This document shows positions 48,389 through 59,293 of a DNA stretch of 64,000 bases, piece by piece. Origin of the DNA: Pseudomonadaceae bacterium SI-3 (GTDB lineage Bacteria > Pseudomonadota > Gammaproteobacteria > Pseudomonadales > Pseudomonadaceae). The notes below the pieces were generated by a model. The model saw only the letters and a list, made by a program, of their open reading frames with translations, was not told the DNA's origin and ran no database searches. Both the position numbers and the translations under genes were made by a program. How positions within the stretch are numbered: the stretch's first letter is position 1; each line of letters begins with the position of its first letter. The stretch lies in contig CP026511.1 of assembly GCA_004010935.1 (NCBI GenBank), forward strand, positions 2,232,001 through 2,296,000, in the 5' to 3' direction.

Positions 48389-51300
48389 ATGGCCAGAGCG
48401 CGTAAACCTGCTGCCTTTATCAAGGATCCTCTTTGGTACAAGGATGCGGTGGTCTACCAGGTCCACCTGAAATCCTTCTTCGACTCGAACAATGACGGTG
48501 TCGGTGATTTTCAAGGCTTGATCGACAAGCTCGATTACATCGCTGACCTGGGGGTGAACACCATCTGGCTGTTGCCGTTCTATCCGTCGCCGCGCCGGGA
48601 CGATGGCTACGACATTGCCGAATACCGCGGCGTGCATCCGGACTACGGCACCATGGCTGACGCCAGGCGCTTTATCGCCGAAGCGCACAAGCGTGGCCTG
48701 CGGGTCATCACCGAGCTGGTCATCAACCATACCTCCGACCAGCATCCATGGTTCCAACGCGCCCGCAAGGCGAAGAAGGGCTCCGCCGCTCGCGACTTCT
48801 ACGTCTGGTCCGATACCGACGACAAGTACGACGGCACACGGATCATCTTTCTCGATACCGAAACCTCGAACTGGACGTGGGACCCGGTTGCCCAGCAGTA
48901 CTTCTGGCACCGGTTCTATTCTCACCAGCCCGACCTCAACTTCGACAATCCGCAGGTGATGAAGGCAGTGCTCAGCGTGATGCGCTACTGGCTGGACCTA
49001 GGGATCGACGGTCTGCGTCTGGATGCCATTCCCTATCTGGTCGAGCGCGACGGCACCAACAACGAGAACCTGCCGGAGACCCACGTTGTACTGAAGCAGA
49101 TCCGCGCCGAGATCGACGCCAATTACCCCGACCGCATGCTGTTGGCGGAGGCCAATCAATGGCCTGAAGACACACAGTTGTACTTCGGTGGGGAAGATGG
49201 CGGCCTGGGCGACGAATGCCATATGGCGTTCCACTTCCCACTGATGCCGCGCATGTACATGGCGCTGGCGCAGGAAGACCGCTTTCCGATCACCGACATC
49301 CTCAGGCAGACGCCGGACATTCCGGAAAACTGTCAGTGGGCGATTTTCCTGCGCAACCATGACGAGTTGACGCTGGAAATGGTGACCGACAAGGAGCGCG
49401 ACTACCTCTGGAATTATTACGCCTCGGACAAGCGCGCACGGATCAACCTCGGCATCCGTCGTCGCTTGGCGCCGCTGCTTGAGCGGGATCGCCGTCGAAT
49501 CGAATTGCTAAACAGTTTGCTGCTGTCGATGCCCGGCACACCGGTGATTTATTACGGTGACGAGATTGGCATGGGGGACAACATCTTTCTCGGTGACCGG
49601 GATGGTGTACGTACGCCGATGCAGTGGTCGGTCGATCGTAACGGCGGCTTCTCCCGAGCCGACCCGCCAAGCCTGGTGCTACCGCCGATCATGGATCCGC
49701 TGTATGGCTACCAGGCGATCAACGTCGAGGCTCAGCAGCGTGATCCGCATTCGCTGCTCAACTGGACGCGTCGTCTGCTGTCGATCCGCAAGCAATTCAA
49801 GGCTTTCGGTCGTGGCACCCTCAAGATGCTCGCACCGAGCAACCGACGGATTCTTGCGTACATCCGCGAGTTCACGACGGCAACTGGCGAGACGGAAGTG
49901 ATTTTTTGCGTCGCCAACGTGTCGCGCTCTGCACAGGCTGCAGAGCTGGAGCTGTCGCATTACGCAGGAATGGTGCCGGTGGAAATGGTCGGCGGTAGCG
50001 CCTTTCCGCCGATTGGCCAACTTCCGTATCTGCTGACCTTGCCACCTTACGGCTTCTACTGGTTCCAGCTGGCAACCAGTCATCAGATGCCCAGCTGGCA
50101 CCAGGAACCGGTGGAAACCATGCCTGACTTTCAAACGCTGGTGCTCAAGCGCCTGGATACGCTTACTGCTTCCAATAAAAGGATTCTGGAAACCGAGTCT
50201 CTACCCGCGTACCTGCCGAAGCGGCGTTGGTTCGCTAGCAAGGATGCGACGATCAATTCGATCAAGATCTGCTACAGCGTGCCATTTGGCGACCCACAAC
50301 GTCCGGTATTGCTGAGTGAGATCGCAGTCGAGGCGGGTGGGCGTACGGATTTTTACCAGTTACCGCTGGGCTTCCTGGACGAAGGTGATTTCGACATTGC
50401 ACTGCCACAGCAGCTGGCCATGGCACGTGTTCGCCGCGGCCCGCAGGTAGGCCTGCTGACAGATGCTTTCGCGCTCAAGCAGTTTGTGCTTGGGGTCATT
50501 CAAGGGCTACGCGACGAGCAAGTGCTGCCATGCGGTGACGGCGAGATACGTTTCCAGCCGATGGCGCAGCTTGCCGATATTGACCTGCCTGCTGAGGCTG
50601 AGGTGCGTTATCTCACCGCTGAGCAGTCCAACAGCTCGGCGATTGTCGGGGGCAGCATGATGATCAAGGTGCTGCGTCGCGTCTCGGCAGGGATGCACCC
50701 TGAACTGGAGATGGGCAGCTTCCTGACCGAACAGGGTTTCACACATATTTCCGCCATGCTGGGTCAGGTGAGCCGCTTCGACAAGAATGGCGAGCAATAC
50801 GCCCTGATGGTCGTGCAGCGCTTCCTCGACAACCAGGGCGATGCCTGGGAATGGACGCTGAACACACTCGATCGGGCGGTGCGCGACCAGATTGCAGGCG
50901 GCGTCTCGCTGCATGAAAACCAGTTCAGTGCGCTGGAGGAGCTGGAGGCCTTCAACCGCTTGCTTGGACAGCGTCTCGGTGAGATGCACATGACCTTGGC
51001 AGTGCAGACTGATAACCAGGCTTTTGCCGCCGAGCCGACCAAGTCTACGGACGCCAAGGAGTGGACGCAGTTGATCTCCGGGCAGGTCGAGCATGCGCTT
51101 GATCTGTTGCAAGCCCGCCGTGGCGATCTGGACCGCAAGGCCACCGCGCTGGTCGACCAGCTGCTTGGTCAACGTAAACAGCTGGTCGCAGAGGTCAAGC
51201 GGCTGGCCGATCGTACCCTTGGTGGGCTGCGCACCCGCGTCCACGGTGACCTGCACCTTGGGCAGATACTGGTTGCGCAAGGCGATGCCTATTTCATCGA

Positions 51301-51712
51301 CTTCGAAGGCGAGCCGGCGCGCTCGCTCGAAGAGCGGCGCAGCAAGCTGAGCCCGTTCAAAGATGTCGCCGGGGTGTTGCGCTCTTTCGAGTACGCCACC
51401 GCCATGACCCTGCGCAACGCTCAATCCAGCGACAGCTCAGAGGCGGCCGGTCAGGCACGACGCAACATTTCCGATACCTATCAGCAAAGCGCACGTGCGG
51501 TATTCCTCGAAGCCTACCGTGAAGCGACCGCCGAGTTGCCTCACGCCTGGAAGGACGCCGCTGGGGCCGATGCGGCGCTGGCCCTGTTCAGCCTGGAAAA
51601 GACCGCGTATGAAGTGGCCTATGAGGCAGAGAACCGCCCGGCTTGGCTGTCTGTCCCGCTTCAGGGGCTGGCGGCGCTGGCACAACAGATTTCCGATGGA
51701 GGTTCCCAATGA
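48389..51712 (+). CDS. treS: Trehalose synthase / maltokinase fusion (TreS-Mak)
   Basis: ATG 48389 follows AAAGGGA with 8-base spacing and gives 1107 residues; ATG 48371 is an alternative. Residues about 15-560 are the GH13 TreS, which interconverts maltose and trehalose: [16 protein letters not shown] carries the nucleophile, [11 protein letters not shown] the acid/base, and [12 protein letters not shown] is conserved. Residues about 600-1105 are the maltokinase (Pep2/Mak), with kinase-like [20 protein letters not shown] and [16 protein letters not shown]. The fusion makes maltose-1-phosphate for GlgE. A 146-base AT-rich gap separates it from glgE and may hold a promoter. It overlaps glgB by four bases. 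Confidence 0.94.
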   Translation: MARARKPAAFIKDPLWYKDAVVYQVHLKSFFDSNNDGVGDFQGLIDKLDYIADLGVNTIWLLPFYPSPRRDDGYDIAEYRGVHPDYGTMADARRFIAEAHKRGLRVITELVINHTSDQHPWFQRARKAKKGSAARDFYVWSDTDDKYDGTRIIFLDTETSNWTWDPVAQQYFWHRFYSHQPDLNFDNPQVMKAVLSVMRYWLDLGIDGLRLDAIPYLVERDGTNNENLPETHVVLKQIRAEIDANYPDRMLLAEANQWPEDTQLYFGGEDGGLGDECHMAFHFPLMPRMYMALAQEDRFPITDILRQTPDIPENCQWAIFLRNHDELTLEMVTDKERDYLWNYYASDKRARINLGIRRRLAPLLERDRRRIELLNSLLLSMPGTPVIYYGDEIGMGDNIFLGDRDGVRTPMQWSVDRNGGFSRADPPSLVLPPIMDPLYGYQAINVEAQQRDPHSLLNWTRRLLSIRKQFKAFGRGTLKMLAPSNRRILAYIREFTTATGETEVIFCVANVSRSAQAAELELSHYAGMVPVEMVGGSAFPPIGQLPYLLTLPPYGFYWFQLATSHQMPSWHQEPVETMPDFQTLVLKRLDTLTASNKRILETESLPAYLPKRRWFASKDATINSIKICYSVPFGDPQRPVLLSEIAVEAGGRTDFYQLPLGFLDEGDFDIALPQQLAMARVRRGPQVGLLTDAFALKQFVLGVIQGLRDEQVLPCGDGEIRFQPMAQLADIDLPAEAEVRYLTAEQSNSSAIVGGSMMIKVLRRVSAGMHPELEMGSFLTEQGFTHISAMLGQVSRFDKNGEQYALMVVQRFLDNQGDAWEWTLNTLDRAVRDQIAGGVSLHENQFSALEELEAFNRLLGQRLGEMHMTLAVQTDNQAFAAEPTKSTDAKEWTQLISGQVEHALDLLQARRGDLDRKATALVDQLLGQRKQLVAEVKRLADRTLGGLRTRVHGDLHLGQILVAQGDAYFIDFEGEPARSLEERRSKLSPFKDVAGVLRSFEYATAMTLRNAQSSDSSEAAGQARRNISDTYQQSARAVFLEAYREATAELPHAWKDAAGADAALALFSLEKTAYEVAYEAENRPAWLSVPLQGLAALAQQISDGGSQ

Positions 51713-53925
51713 TTGATCGTCCGGCCGTGACAATGCCCGGTGAAAACCTGCTGCCAACCGATGCCGATGTCGATGCGCTGGTGCGCGCCGAACATGGCAA
51801 TCCGTTTTCCATCCTTGGCCCACATCCTGACGGCGATGGCCTGGTCGTGCGGGCTTATCTGCCTAACGCATTGGGCGTCGAGGTGCTCGAGCGCAGCGGA
51901 GGGCGGGTACTGGCAGCAATGGAGCAGGGTCAGGTACCCGGCTTCTTTTTCACCCGGCTGACCAATCAACAGCCGTACCTACTGAAGATTCGCTGGGCAA
52001 GTGGCGAACAGATTACTGAGGACCCCTTCAGCTTTGGTCCCCAACTCGGCGAAATGGACATGTATCTGTTCTCCGAGGGTAACCATCGTCAGGTCGGTCG
52101 CGTGTTCGGTGCTCAGCCCATGGAAGTCGAGGGCGTACAGGGCGTCCGCTTCGCAGTATGGGCGCCCAATGCGCGCCGCGTTTCGGTGGTCGGCAGCTTC
52201 AACGGCTGGGACGGGCGTCGGCATCCGATGCGCCTGCGCTTCCCGTCCGGCGTCTGGGAGATTTTCATCCCGCGTCTGCAGCCGGGAGAATCCTACAAAT
52301 ACGAGATTCTCGGGCCAAACGGCATTCTGCCGTTAAAGGCTGATCCGATTGCGCTGGCCACCGAGCTCCCACCGGGCACCGCATCGGTGATTTCGCACCC
52401 GCTCGAGTATGAGTGGAAAGACGAGGCCTGGCTGCAGCAGCGGGCAGCGCAACAATCGGTAAAAGCCCCGATGAGCATTTACGAGCTGCACGCAGGCTCG
52501 TGGCGCCGCGATGGTGGCGATGACGGTCGCCTGTACGACTGGCATGAGCTGGCCGAGCGGCTGATCCCCTATGTGGTCGACCTGGGCTTCACCCATATCG
52601 AACTGATGCCCATCATGGAGCATCCCTTCGGCGGCTCCTGGGGTTATCAGCTGCTGTCGCAGTTCGCACCCAGTGCGCGCTACGGGAATGCACACGATTT
52701 CGCAGCCTTTATCGATGCCTGTCACGCAGCCGGTATCGGCGTGATTCTCGACTGGGTTCCGGCACACTTCCCGACAGATGCTCACGGCTTGGGCGAGTTC
52801 GATGGCACTGCGCTATACGAGTACGCACACCCGTTCGAGGGGTTCCACCAGGATTGGGATACCTACATCTATAACCTGGGACGTACCGAAGTGCATGGCT
52901 TCATGCTCGCGTCGGCGCTGCATTGGCTGCGGGAATTCCACGTCGACGCACTGCGCGTAGATGCGGTGGCCTCGATGCTCTATCGAGACTACTCACGCAA
53001 GGAAGGCGAGTGGATTCCCAACCGTCACGGCGGTCGAGAGAACCTCGAAGCCATCGACTTTCTACGTCACCTGAACGACGTTGTGGCTACTGAGACTCCC
53101 GGTGCGCTGGTCATCGCGGAAGAGTCCACAGCATTCCCAGGCGTCAGCAAGCCGACGTCCGAGAACGGTTTGGGCTTTGCTTACAAGTGGAACATGGGTT
53201 GGATGCACGACACCCTTCAGTACATTCAAGAAGATCCGATCAACCGGCAGTACCATCATGACAAGCTGACCTTCGGCATGGTGTACGCCTATTCGGAGCA
53301 CTTCGTGCTGCCGATTTCGCACGACGAAGTGGTGCATGGCAAAGGTTCTTTGATTGAGAAAATGCCGGGGGACCGTTGGCAGAAGTTTGCCAATCTTCGT
53401 GCTTACCTCTCGTTCATGTGGACCCATCCGGGCAAGAAGTTGCTGTTCATGGGCTGCGAGTTCGGCCAGTGGCGCGAATGGAACCATGACCGCGAGCTTG
53501 ATTGGCATTTGCTGGATGAGCCAGACCACCGCGGCACGCAGAATCTAGTGCGCGATCTGAACCGTCTGTATAGCCACGAGCCTGCCCTGCATGAGCTCGA
53601 TGCAGACCCGGCCGGCTTCCAGTGGCTGATTGGCGACGACCGTGCCAACAGCGTGTTTGCCTGGCTGCGCAAAAGCTCCACGTGCGATCCGCTGCTGGTG
53701 GTGGGTAACTTCACGCCCGTGGTGCGTGAGAACTATCGGGTAGGGGTGCCTGAAGACAGCCGCTGGGTGGAAATCTTCAACAGCGATGCCGAGTGCTACG
53801 GCGGTTCCAACGTGGGCAATGGCGGCGGCATGCTCCCCGAGCAGATTCCGGCGCATGGCCAGGACGTTTCGCTGGCGCTGACGCTGCCTCCGCTCGGTGT
53901 GGTCATCCTTCGACCCCAGGGATAA
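51709..53925 (+). CDS. glgB: 1,4-alpha-glucan branching enzyme GlgB
   Basis: The ATG at 51709 overlaps the treS stop and gives 738 residues; the frame extends further back but that part is inside treS. An N1 domain, a CBM48 ([20 protein letters not shown] near residue 150) and a GH13 barrel follow in order. The nucleophile aspartate is in [18 protein letters not shown] (near 415), the acid/base glutamate in [14 protein letters not shown] (near 468), and the stabiliser in [12 protein letters not shown]. It creates alpha-1,6 branches in the glucan made by GlgE. Confidence 0.95.
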   Translation: MIDRPAVTMPGENLLPTDADVDALVRAEHGNPFSILGPHPDGDGLVVRAYLPNALGVEVLERSGGRVLAAMEQGQVPGFFFTRLTNQQPYLLKIRWASGEQITEDPFSFGPQLGEMDMYLFSEGNHRQVGRVFGAQPMEVEGVQGVRFAVWAPNARRVSVVGSFNGWDGRRHPMRLRFPSGVWEIFIPRLQPGESYKYEILGPNGILPLKADPIALATELPPGTASVISHPLEYEWKDEAWLQQRAAQQSVKAPMSIYELHAGSWRRDGGDDGRLYDWHELAERLIPYVVDLGFTHIELMPIMEHPFGGSWGYQLLSQFAPSARYGNAHDFAAFIDACHAAGIGVILDWVPAHFPTDAHGLGEFDGTALYEYAHPFEGFHQDWDTYIYNLGRTEVHGFMLASALHWLREFHVDALRVDAVASMLYRDYSRKEGEWIPNRHGGRENLEAIDFLRHLNDVVATETPGALVIAEESTAFPGVSKPTSENGLGFAYKWNMGWMHDTLQYIQEDPINRQYHHDKLTFGMVYAYSEHFVLPISHDEVVHGKGSLIEKMPGDRWQKFANLRAYLSFMWTHPGKKLLFMGCEFGQWREWNHDRELDWHLLDEPDHRGTQNLVRDLNRLYSHEPALHELDADPAGFQWLIGDDRANSVFAWLRKSSTCDPLLVVGNFTPVVRENYRVGVPEDSRWVEIFNSDAECYGGSNVGNGGGMLPEQIPAHGQDVSLALTLPPLGVVILRPQG

Positions 53926-53961
53926 CTTACCTGGCAGACAGCGCCTGACATGCAGGCGCCG

Positions 53962-54004
53962 ACACAATAAAGCCGGAGCGGTGATCGCTCCGGCTTTATT
54001 GTGT
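53962..54004. terminator. Bidirectional rho-independent terminator
   Basis: ACACAATAAAGCCGGAGCG (53962-53980) and its exact reverse complement (53986-54004) form a 19-bp stem around a GTGAT loop. A/T tracts on both sides let it end glgB on the plus strand and ybhN on the minus strand. A second small hairpin GCGCCTG-ACATG-CAGGCGC sits at 53941-53959. Confidence 0.9.
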
Positions 54005-54045
54005 CTGGTGCTTGTGCGGGTTCCCCGGCTAGAAGAGCACACCTA

Positions 54046-55065
54046 TCAGGCGGCGGTGGGTGGGTGCTCCTCTTGCGCATCGTCATTGGGGAGAGTCTGG
54101 TTATTGGAGCGCAGCTTCTTGGCCCGTATCTCCAAGATCACGTAGACAACCGTGGCGAACAGCAACGGGATGAGGAAGTACACCACCCGGTAGCCAATCA
54201 ACCCCGCCACGATGCTGGCCTGGCTCAGCTCGCCACCGCCCAGCATCGTCACGAATACCGCTTCGATCACACCCAGACCCGCCGGGATGTGGGCAATCAC
54301 GCCGGCTACGCTGCTGATCATCAGGATGCCTAGCACAACGGGGTAGGGGGCCTGCTGCGACAGCATGAAATACACCACCAGCGCCATTAGCGCCCAGTTG
54401 CTCGCGCCGAGCAGCATCTGGACGACCGCTAGGCGTAGGGTCGGCAGATAGATTTCGTGCTTGCGGATCGTCCAGTGGCGGCGTTTGGAAAAGCCGCAGG
54501 CCCAGAGGTAAATCGCCGACGCCAGCAGCAGCCCGGCGCCCAGTACACGCAATGCGGTACGTCCGATCTCCCAATCGGCGGGCGGCGTGATCCAGCCCAA
54601 GGCGAAGATCAGGCCGGCCAACCAGAGATAACCAAGCCAGTTGGTCAGCACGCTCATGGTAAACACCCGGGTGATCTGCGAGGTGCGCAGGCCAAACCGA
54701 GAATAGAGCCGATAGCGCAGCGCGATACCTCCCACCCAGGCGCTCAGGTTGAGGTTGAAGGCGTAGCAGACGAAGGTCACCGGGACGATTTGCCGGATCG
54801 GCAGGTCGTGCTGCGCATAACGTTTGCCGAGTATGTCGAAACAGCAATACACCGCATAACTCACTGCGGTGGCTGCGCCAGCCAACCACAGGGTTCGGGC
54901 GCTGTAATTGCGCAGCGTTTGGTAGACCTCGCTCCAGTTGACGTTGCGCGCCAGCCCGATCAATAGCCCGGCGACAAGAATGAAGAAGCAGTAGGTCAGG
55001 ATCTTCTTGATCAGCGGCCAGCGTCGGCGCCACCCACTCTGCGACTGCTGCTGGCGCTCGGTCAT
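54046..55065 (-). CDS. ybhN: YbhN family (UPF0104/LPG synthase-like) membrane protein
   Basis: The 339-residue integral membrane protein has about eight hydrophobic segments, starting LIKKILTYCFFILVAGLLIG. It matches the YbhN/UPF0104 family related to the flippase part of lysylphosphatidylglycerol synthases: NLNLSAWVGGIALRYRLYSR (near 108-127) and AHIPAGLGVIEAVFVTMLGGG (near 258-278) are typical. The aminoacyl-transferase domain is absent. It is the last gene of a run with clsB and ybhP, the same trio as in E. coli, so a role in cardiolipin or lipid transport is likely but unproven. Confidence 0.9.
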   Translation of the reverse strand: MTERQQQSQSGWRRRWPLIKKILTYCFFILVAGLLIGLARNVNWSEVYQTLRNYSARTLWLAGAATAVSYAVYCCFDILGKRYAQHDLPIRQIVPVTFVCYAFNLNLSAWVGGIALRYRLYSRFGLRTSQITRVFTMSVLTNWLGYLWLAGLIFALGWITPPADWEIGRTALRVLGAGLLLASAIYLWACGFSKRRHWTIRKHEIYLPTLRLAVVQMLLGASNWALMALVVYFMLSQQAPYPVVLGILMISSVAGVIAHIPAGLGVIEAVFVTMLGGGELSQASIVAGLIGYRVVYFLIPLLFATVVYVILEIRAKKLRSNNQTLPNDDAQEEHPPTAA

Positions 55066-56297
55066 TGGTGGTCTCGCTGCAAGGGGGCAGGGCTGGGCTC
55101 AAGCGGTTCCGGATCGAGCAACTGCAACCTTGGTTTATGGGCCGGCAACAGGCCCACCCACTGAGGGAAGTGACGCAGAAAGTGGAAGATGATGAAGGCC
55201 AGCGGCGCGCGCCACCAGTAGCCGCGGATGATGCGTTCCAACGGAATGCGGCGGCAGTCGTGTTGCAGCAGCCGGTCCAGATTCTCATGAAGTTGGCGAT
55301 TGAACGTGTGATCGCGAATGATCAGGTTCGCCTCAAGATTGAGCGACAGGCTTAGCGGATCAAGGTTGCTCGAACCCACCGTGGACCATTCGTAGTCGGC
55401 CAGTGCGACTTTGCCGTGCAGTGGCCGGCGGCAATATTCGTGGATCTCCACACCGTCGCTCATCAGGTAGTTGTAGAGCATCCGCGCGCCAAATTTGGCG
55501 ATGGGCATGTCCGGTTCGCCCTGCAGAATCAGTCGGACCCGAACGCCGCGCCGTGCGGCGTTGCGAATCTCCCGCAGCACTCGGTAACCTGGGAAGAAAT
55601 AGGCGTTGGCAATCAGCAGGCGCGAGCGGGCGTCGCGGATGGCCTGCAGGTAGTGCTGCTCGATATCGTTGCGATGGTCGTTGTTGTCACGGGTAACGAA
55701 AAGCGCACGCGCTTCGCCCCGGCTTACCCCGACAAAACCGTTGCTTTGCGTTCGCATTCGCCGGTGCCACCAGCGCCGGCCCGATTGGGCAGGACCGATA
55801 GCGCTCAGTGCGAAGCGGTGGATGTCATGCACCACGGGGCCTTCAACCCGCATCGCGTAGTCCTGCTTTGCAGCAGGGCCAAAATCGCCCAGGTGATCTG
55901 CAGAGAAATTGATGCCGCCAATGAACGCAAACTCGCCGTCTATCACGACAATCTTGCGGTGCATGCGTCGGAACACATTGATCCGCTTGCCGAGCAGCCG
56001 TTTGCCTGGATCGAAGACATGGATACGTACACCGGCGCGCGCCATCGCCGCGGCAAAATCACCGTCCAGATCAGCCGAGCCATAACCGTCTACGGTGACG
56101 TCCACACTGACTCCGCGCTCCGCTGCGGCAATCAGCGTCTGTTGCAGCTCCTGTCCCACCTTGTCCTTGAAGAAAATGAAGGTTTCCAGCAGGACTTCCT
56201 TTTCCGCGGCTGCAATGGCCTCGAAGACGGCGGGAAAGAATTCCTCACCGTTTTCCAGCAACTGAAGACGATTCCCGTCTCTCCAGTGAAAATTCAT
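55062..56297 (-). CDS. clsB: Cardiolipin synthase B (phospholipase D family)
   Basis: The ATG at 56297 follows GGAGATACACCT and overlaps the ybhP stop, giving 411 residues (E. coli ClsB has 413). The two HKD motifs are MHRKIVVIDGEFAFIGGINF (near residue 112) and LHGKVALADYEWSTVGSSNL (near 295). It is a membrane-associated phosphatidyltransferase making cardiolipin. It overlaps ybhN downstream by four bases, so translation of the trio is coupled. Confidence 0.94.
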   Translation of the reverse strand: MNFHWRDGNRLQLLENGEEFFPAVFEAIAAAEKEVLLETFIFFKDKVGQELQQTLIAAAERGVSVDVTVDGYGSADLDGDFAAAMARAGVRIHVFDPGKRLLGKRINVFRRMHRKIVVIDGEFAFIGGINFSADHLGDFGPAAKQDYAMRVEGPVVHDIHRFALSAIGPAQSGRRWWHRRMRTQSNGFVGVSRGEARALFVTRDNNDHRNDIEQHYLQAIRDARSRLLIANAYFFPGYRVLREIRNAARRGVRVRLILQGEPDMPIAKFGARMLYNYLMSDGVEIHEYCRRPLHGKVALADYEWSTVGSSNLDPLSLSLNLEANLIIRDHTFNRQLHENLDRLLQHDCRRIPLERIIRGYWWRAPLAFIIFHFLRHFPQWVGLLPAHKPRLQLLDPEPLEPSPAPLQRDHQ

Positions 56298-57097
56298 AGG
56301 TGTATCTCCACCGCCAAGGGCAGATGATCGGACAAGTGTGTCCAAGGTTTGTTGCTCAGTATTCTCGCTTTGTGGCTCGTGGCATTTCGCACATAGATGC
56401 GGTCCAGGCGCAGCACTGGCCAGCGTGCCGGAAAGGTCTTGGCCACCTTGCCTTGGGCCACCGCGAATACCTCGTGCATGCCCGCGCAGCGATCAAGCAC
56501 CTGCGCACCCTTGAGTCGCCAGTCGTTGAAGTCCCCTGCGACAACCACCGGCGCATCCGATGGCAGTGAGTCGAGCAGGTCGCAGAGGAGGCGCAGTTGC
56601 TGCTGACGATGGGCTTCGCGCAGGCCCAGGTGTACGCAAATCGCGTGAAACTCCTCATGCCCCGGCACTTGCAACACGCTGTGCAAAAGGCCGCGTCGTT
56701 CCGGCCCGGCAATGGAAATGTCGAGGTTCTCGTAGCGCGTGATCGGGAATTTCGACAGCAGGGCGTTGCCGTGGTCACCGTCGGGGTAGACGGCATTGCG
56801 ACCATAGGCGAAATCGGTCCAGATGCTGTCGGCCAGAAACTCGTACTGCGACATCTTGGGCCAGTCGTGGAAGCGCAACGCGTGTTTTTCATGCGTGCCG
56901 AGCACTTCCTGTAAGAACACGACGTCGGCCGATACCGCCCTGACTGCCTCGCGCAACTCCGGCAGGATGAACCGCCGATTGAGGGCGGTGAAGCCCTTGT
57001 GGGTGTTCACGGTCAGCAGGCGGACCGTGTTGACCGCGGTGGACATGTGCGCGTCGAGATCGCTGCTGTCGAGGGGATGGTTCTTGTCCAGATTCAC
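56294..57097 (-). CDS. ybhP: Endonuclease/exonuclease/phosphatase family protein (YbhP-like)
   Basis: The 267-residue EEP-fold hydrolase starts at GTG 57097, overlapping the DUF72 stop (GTGA). Active-site parts are LLTVNTHKGFTALNRRFILP (near residue 30), DVVFLQEVLG with the metal glutamate (near 58), VVAGDFNDWRLKG (near 187) and LSDHLPLAVEI at the C-terminus. In E. coli YbhP enhances ClsB activity. The ATGA overlap with clsB agrees with a joint function. Confidence 0.92.
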   Translation of the reverse strand: MNLDKNHPLDSSDLDAHMSTAVNTVRLLTVNTHKGFTALNRRFILPELREAVRAVSADVVFLQEVLGTHEKHALRFHDWPKMSQYEFLADSIWTDFAYGRNAVYPDGDHGNALLSKFPITRYENLDISIAGPERRGLLHSVLQVPGHEEFHAICVHLGLREAHRQQQLRLLCDLLDSLPSDAPVVVAGDFNDWRLKGAQVLDRCAGMHEVFAVAQGKVAKTFPARWPVLRLDRIYVRNATSHKARILSNKPWTHLSDHLPLAVEIHL

Positions 57098-58011
57098 GCC
57101 AATGCTCCTTCCAACTGGCCTGGAGTGGGTTCCAGGTCTTTATCCAGTCCGAGCCGGCGCAACAACTGTCGCGCGTCATACGGCGCCCGGACCTTTACAT
57201 CGTTATCGAAATAGCAGTAGACGGCGCGCCGCTTGCGCGCCGGTGGTTTGCTGGAGCTGATCAGGTGAGCGTCGTCAGGCTGGCTGCCGTTGCTCCAGAG
57301 GGTGATGCGCTGAGCCCAGTAGTCCAGCGCCTCATCGGTGTAGCCGCTGGTATAAAGCTCTTCCGCTCCGTGGAGGCGGATATAGACGAAATCGCTCGTT
57401 AGGTCCTCTCGATAGGGCCACTTGCCGGCCGTATCGGCGACGACCAGTGCAACCTTGTACTTGCGCAGCAACGCCACAAACGCCGGATCGACAAAGCTGT
57501 CGTTACGTATTTCGACCGCATGTCGAAGGGGACGTTTGCGATCGATTTGCAGATAGCTACGTCCCTCCATGCGCGCTTCACACCCTTTCGCCATTTCCAA
57601 TGCCGCTTCGGTGTCATGCGGCAGTAAAGCGAGGAAGGTTTCGAAACGCTCGGGATCGAATTTGAACGACGGAGGGAATTGCCAGAGCATCGGGCCGAGC
57701 TTGTCTTTGAGCGCAAGGACACCGGAAGCGAGAAAGTTGGCGATGGGCTTCTCCACGTCCCGAAGGCGCAGCACATGGGTGATGTAGCGGGGCGCTTTGA
57801 CGCTGAAAACGAAGCCCTCGGGCGTCTCGTCATACCAGCCGGCATAGAGCTCCGGCTTTTGCAGCGAGTAGAACGAGCCATTGATCTCGATGCTGCTCAC
57901 GGCTCGCGAGGCGAACTTCAGCTCGTGCTTCTGCACGAGCCCCTTAGGGTAGAAGTCGCCTCGCCAGGGTGCGTAGCGCCAGCCGGAAATGCCTATATGG
58001 ATGGCTGCCAT
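57094..58011 (-). CDS. DUF72 family protein (YecE-like)
   Basis: The ATG at 58011 follows AGGAGCAGGCG and is preferred; the frame opens earlier inside the next gene's region. The 305-residue protein is a TIM-barrel-like DUF72 member: AIHIGISGWRYAPWRGDFYP at the N-terminus, EINGSFYSLQKPELY (near 40) and VYIRLHGAEELYTSGYTDE (near 205). The biochemical function of the family is unknown. It overlaps ybhP by four bases and so belongs to the clsB operon here. Confidence 0.9.
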   Translation of the reverse strand: MAAIHIGISGWRYAPWRGDFYPKGLVQKHELKFASRAVSSIEINGSFYSLQKPELYAGWYDETPEGFVFSVKAPRYITHVLRLRDVEKPIANFLASGVLALKDKLGPMLWQFPPSFKFDPERFETFLALLPHDTEAALEMAKGCEARMEGRSYLQIDRKRPLRHAVEIRNDSFVDPAFVALLRKYKVALVVADTAGKWPYREDLTSDFVYIRLHGAEELYTSGYTDEALDYWAQRITLWSNGSQPDDAHLISSSKPPARKRRAVYCYFDNDVKVRAPYDARQLLRRLGLDKDLEPTPGQLEGALA

Positions 58012-58027
58012 CGCCTGCTCCTGTGGC

Positions 58028-59293
58028 CTAACGGGGGTTCTGCATGCTGGTTGGATCGCTGGCCGGGAAGGTGTCGGCGATGGCCTCGTCGACCAGATTT
58101 TCTTCCGACCCGTTAACGCCCGAGCCCTCGCGTTGGGGCTTGAGCTCGACCTTGATCCAGCCACCTTCGCGACGATCAAACGCCTCGAATGCCGCTATGA
58201 CGTCGGTCATCGGCTTGACCTGCGTAAGAATCTTGGTCGGGTCGATGCGCCGCGCCTGGATCATTTCGATGAGCCGCGGGATGTACTTGCGGTGGTGGCA
58301 GTTACCCATGTTCATGGTGATGTTCTTGTTCATCGCCATGCCGATGGGAAAGGTCGTCGCATCTGGCGGATAAACCCCAATGATCGACAAGGTGCCGGCC
58401 TTCGCCAAACTCTGCACGCTCCATTCGAGCGCCTGCGACGGAGCATCGCCCGGTTGCCATTTGGCGTTCTGATCAAGGTTCGCGCCGTCAGCAGGTTTGC
58501 CACCGCAGCAACCGTGTTCCGCATCGACGCCTACGGCATCGATCACGCGGTCGACGCCAATCCCACCGGTCAAACGCTTGAGCGTTTCGATTGGGTCTTC
58601 GCGATTGAAATCGATGATCTCGGCGCCCTGACTCTGGGCCATGCGTAAACGGTCGTCGTACTGGTCGATGGCAAAGATGCGCCCGGCGCCCAGCAGTTTG
58701 GCGCTGGCAATGGCGAATTGGCCCACCGGGCCGCAGCCAAATACCGCTACCGTGTCACCGGCCTCGATTTCGGCCATCTCGGCGCCGAAATAGCCGGTCG
58801 GGAAGATGTCCGAGAGCAGAATTGCCTGATCATCACTGATTTCCGGAGGCAGCTTTACCAGGCCGATATTGGCAAAGGGAATGCGCGCCTTTTCGGCTTG
58901 CAGTCCGTGGAACGGACCGGTTGCCGCCGGACCGCCGAAGAACGAGGTGCCTGCTTCCTTGCCGTTGGGATTGGCCACGTCGCACTGGGCGAAATAGCCC
59001 GACCGGCAGTACGAGCAGTTGCCGCACGCGATGGTCGAGGGAATCACCACGCGGTCGCCGACCTGCAGATTGCGAACGTCTTCACCGAGCTCTTCAACGA
59101 TGCCGACCGCTTCATGGCCAAGAATGGTGCCGGGCTTCATGCCGCTGAAGGTGCCGCGAACGAAGTGCAAATCCGTTCCGCAAATGGCGGAAGCGGTGAT
59201 TCGGACAATGGCGTCGGTCGGGGCTTCGATCTTGGGGTCGGGTACGTCTTCGAGGCGTATGTCGCCGACACCGTGATACACAACAGCTTTCAT
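58028..59293 (-). CDS. Zinc-dependent alcohol dehydrogenase with TFPASDP tail
   Basis: The ATG at 59293 follows GGAGACG and gives 421 residues. Catalytic-zinc residues are in SAICGTDLHFVRGT (Cys near 38) and GHEAVG (His near 60). The structural-zinc cysteines are in CGNCSYCRSGYFAQC (near 92-106). A Rossmann motif VFGCGPVGQFAIASA follows (near 180). It resembles the long alcohol dehydrogenases related to glutathione-independent formaldehyde dehydrogenase. The last 25 residues form a separate acidic tail, EENLVDEAIADTFPASDPTS, resembling a short conserved stress-protein motif. It is 16 bases upstream of DUF72, so it probably heads the minus-strand operon down to ybhN. Confidence 0.9.
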   Translation of the reverse strand: MKAVVYHGVGDIRLEDVPDPKIEAPTDAIVRITASAICGTDLHFVRGTFSGMKPGTILGHEAVGIVEELGEDVRNLQVGDRVVIPSTIACGNCSYCRSGYFAQCDVANPNGKEAGTSFFGGPAATGPFHGLQAEKARIPFANIGLVKLPPEISDDQAILLSDIFPTGYFGAEMAEIEAGDTVAVFGCGPVGQFAIASAKLLGAGRIFAIDQYDDRLRMAQSQGAEIIDFNREDPIETLKRLTGGIGVDRVIDAVGVDAEHGCCGGKPADGANLDQNAKWQPGDAPSQALEWSVQSLAKAGTLSIIGVYPPDATTFPIGMAMNKNITMNMGNCHHRKYIPRLIEMIQARRIDPTKILTQVKPMTDVIAAFEAFDRREGGWIKVELKPQREGSGVNGSEENLVDEAIADTFPASDPTSMQNPR

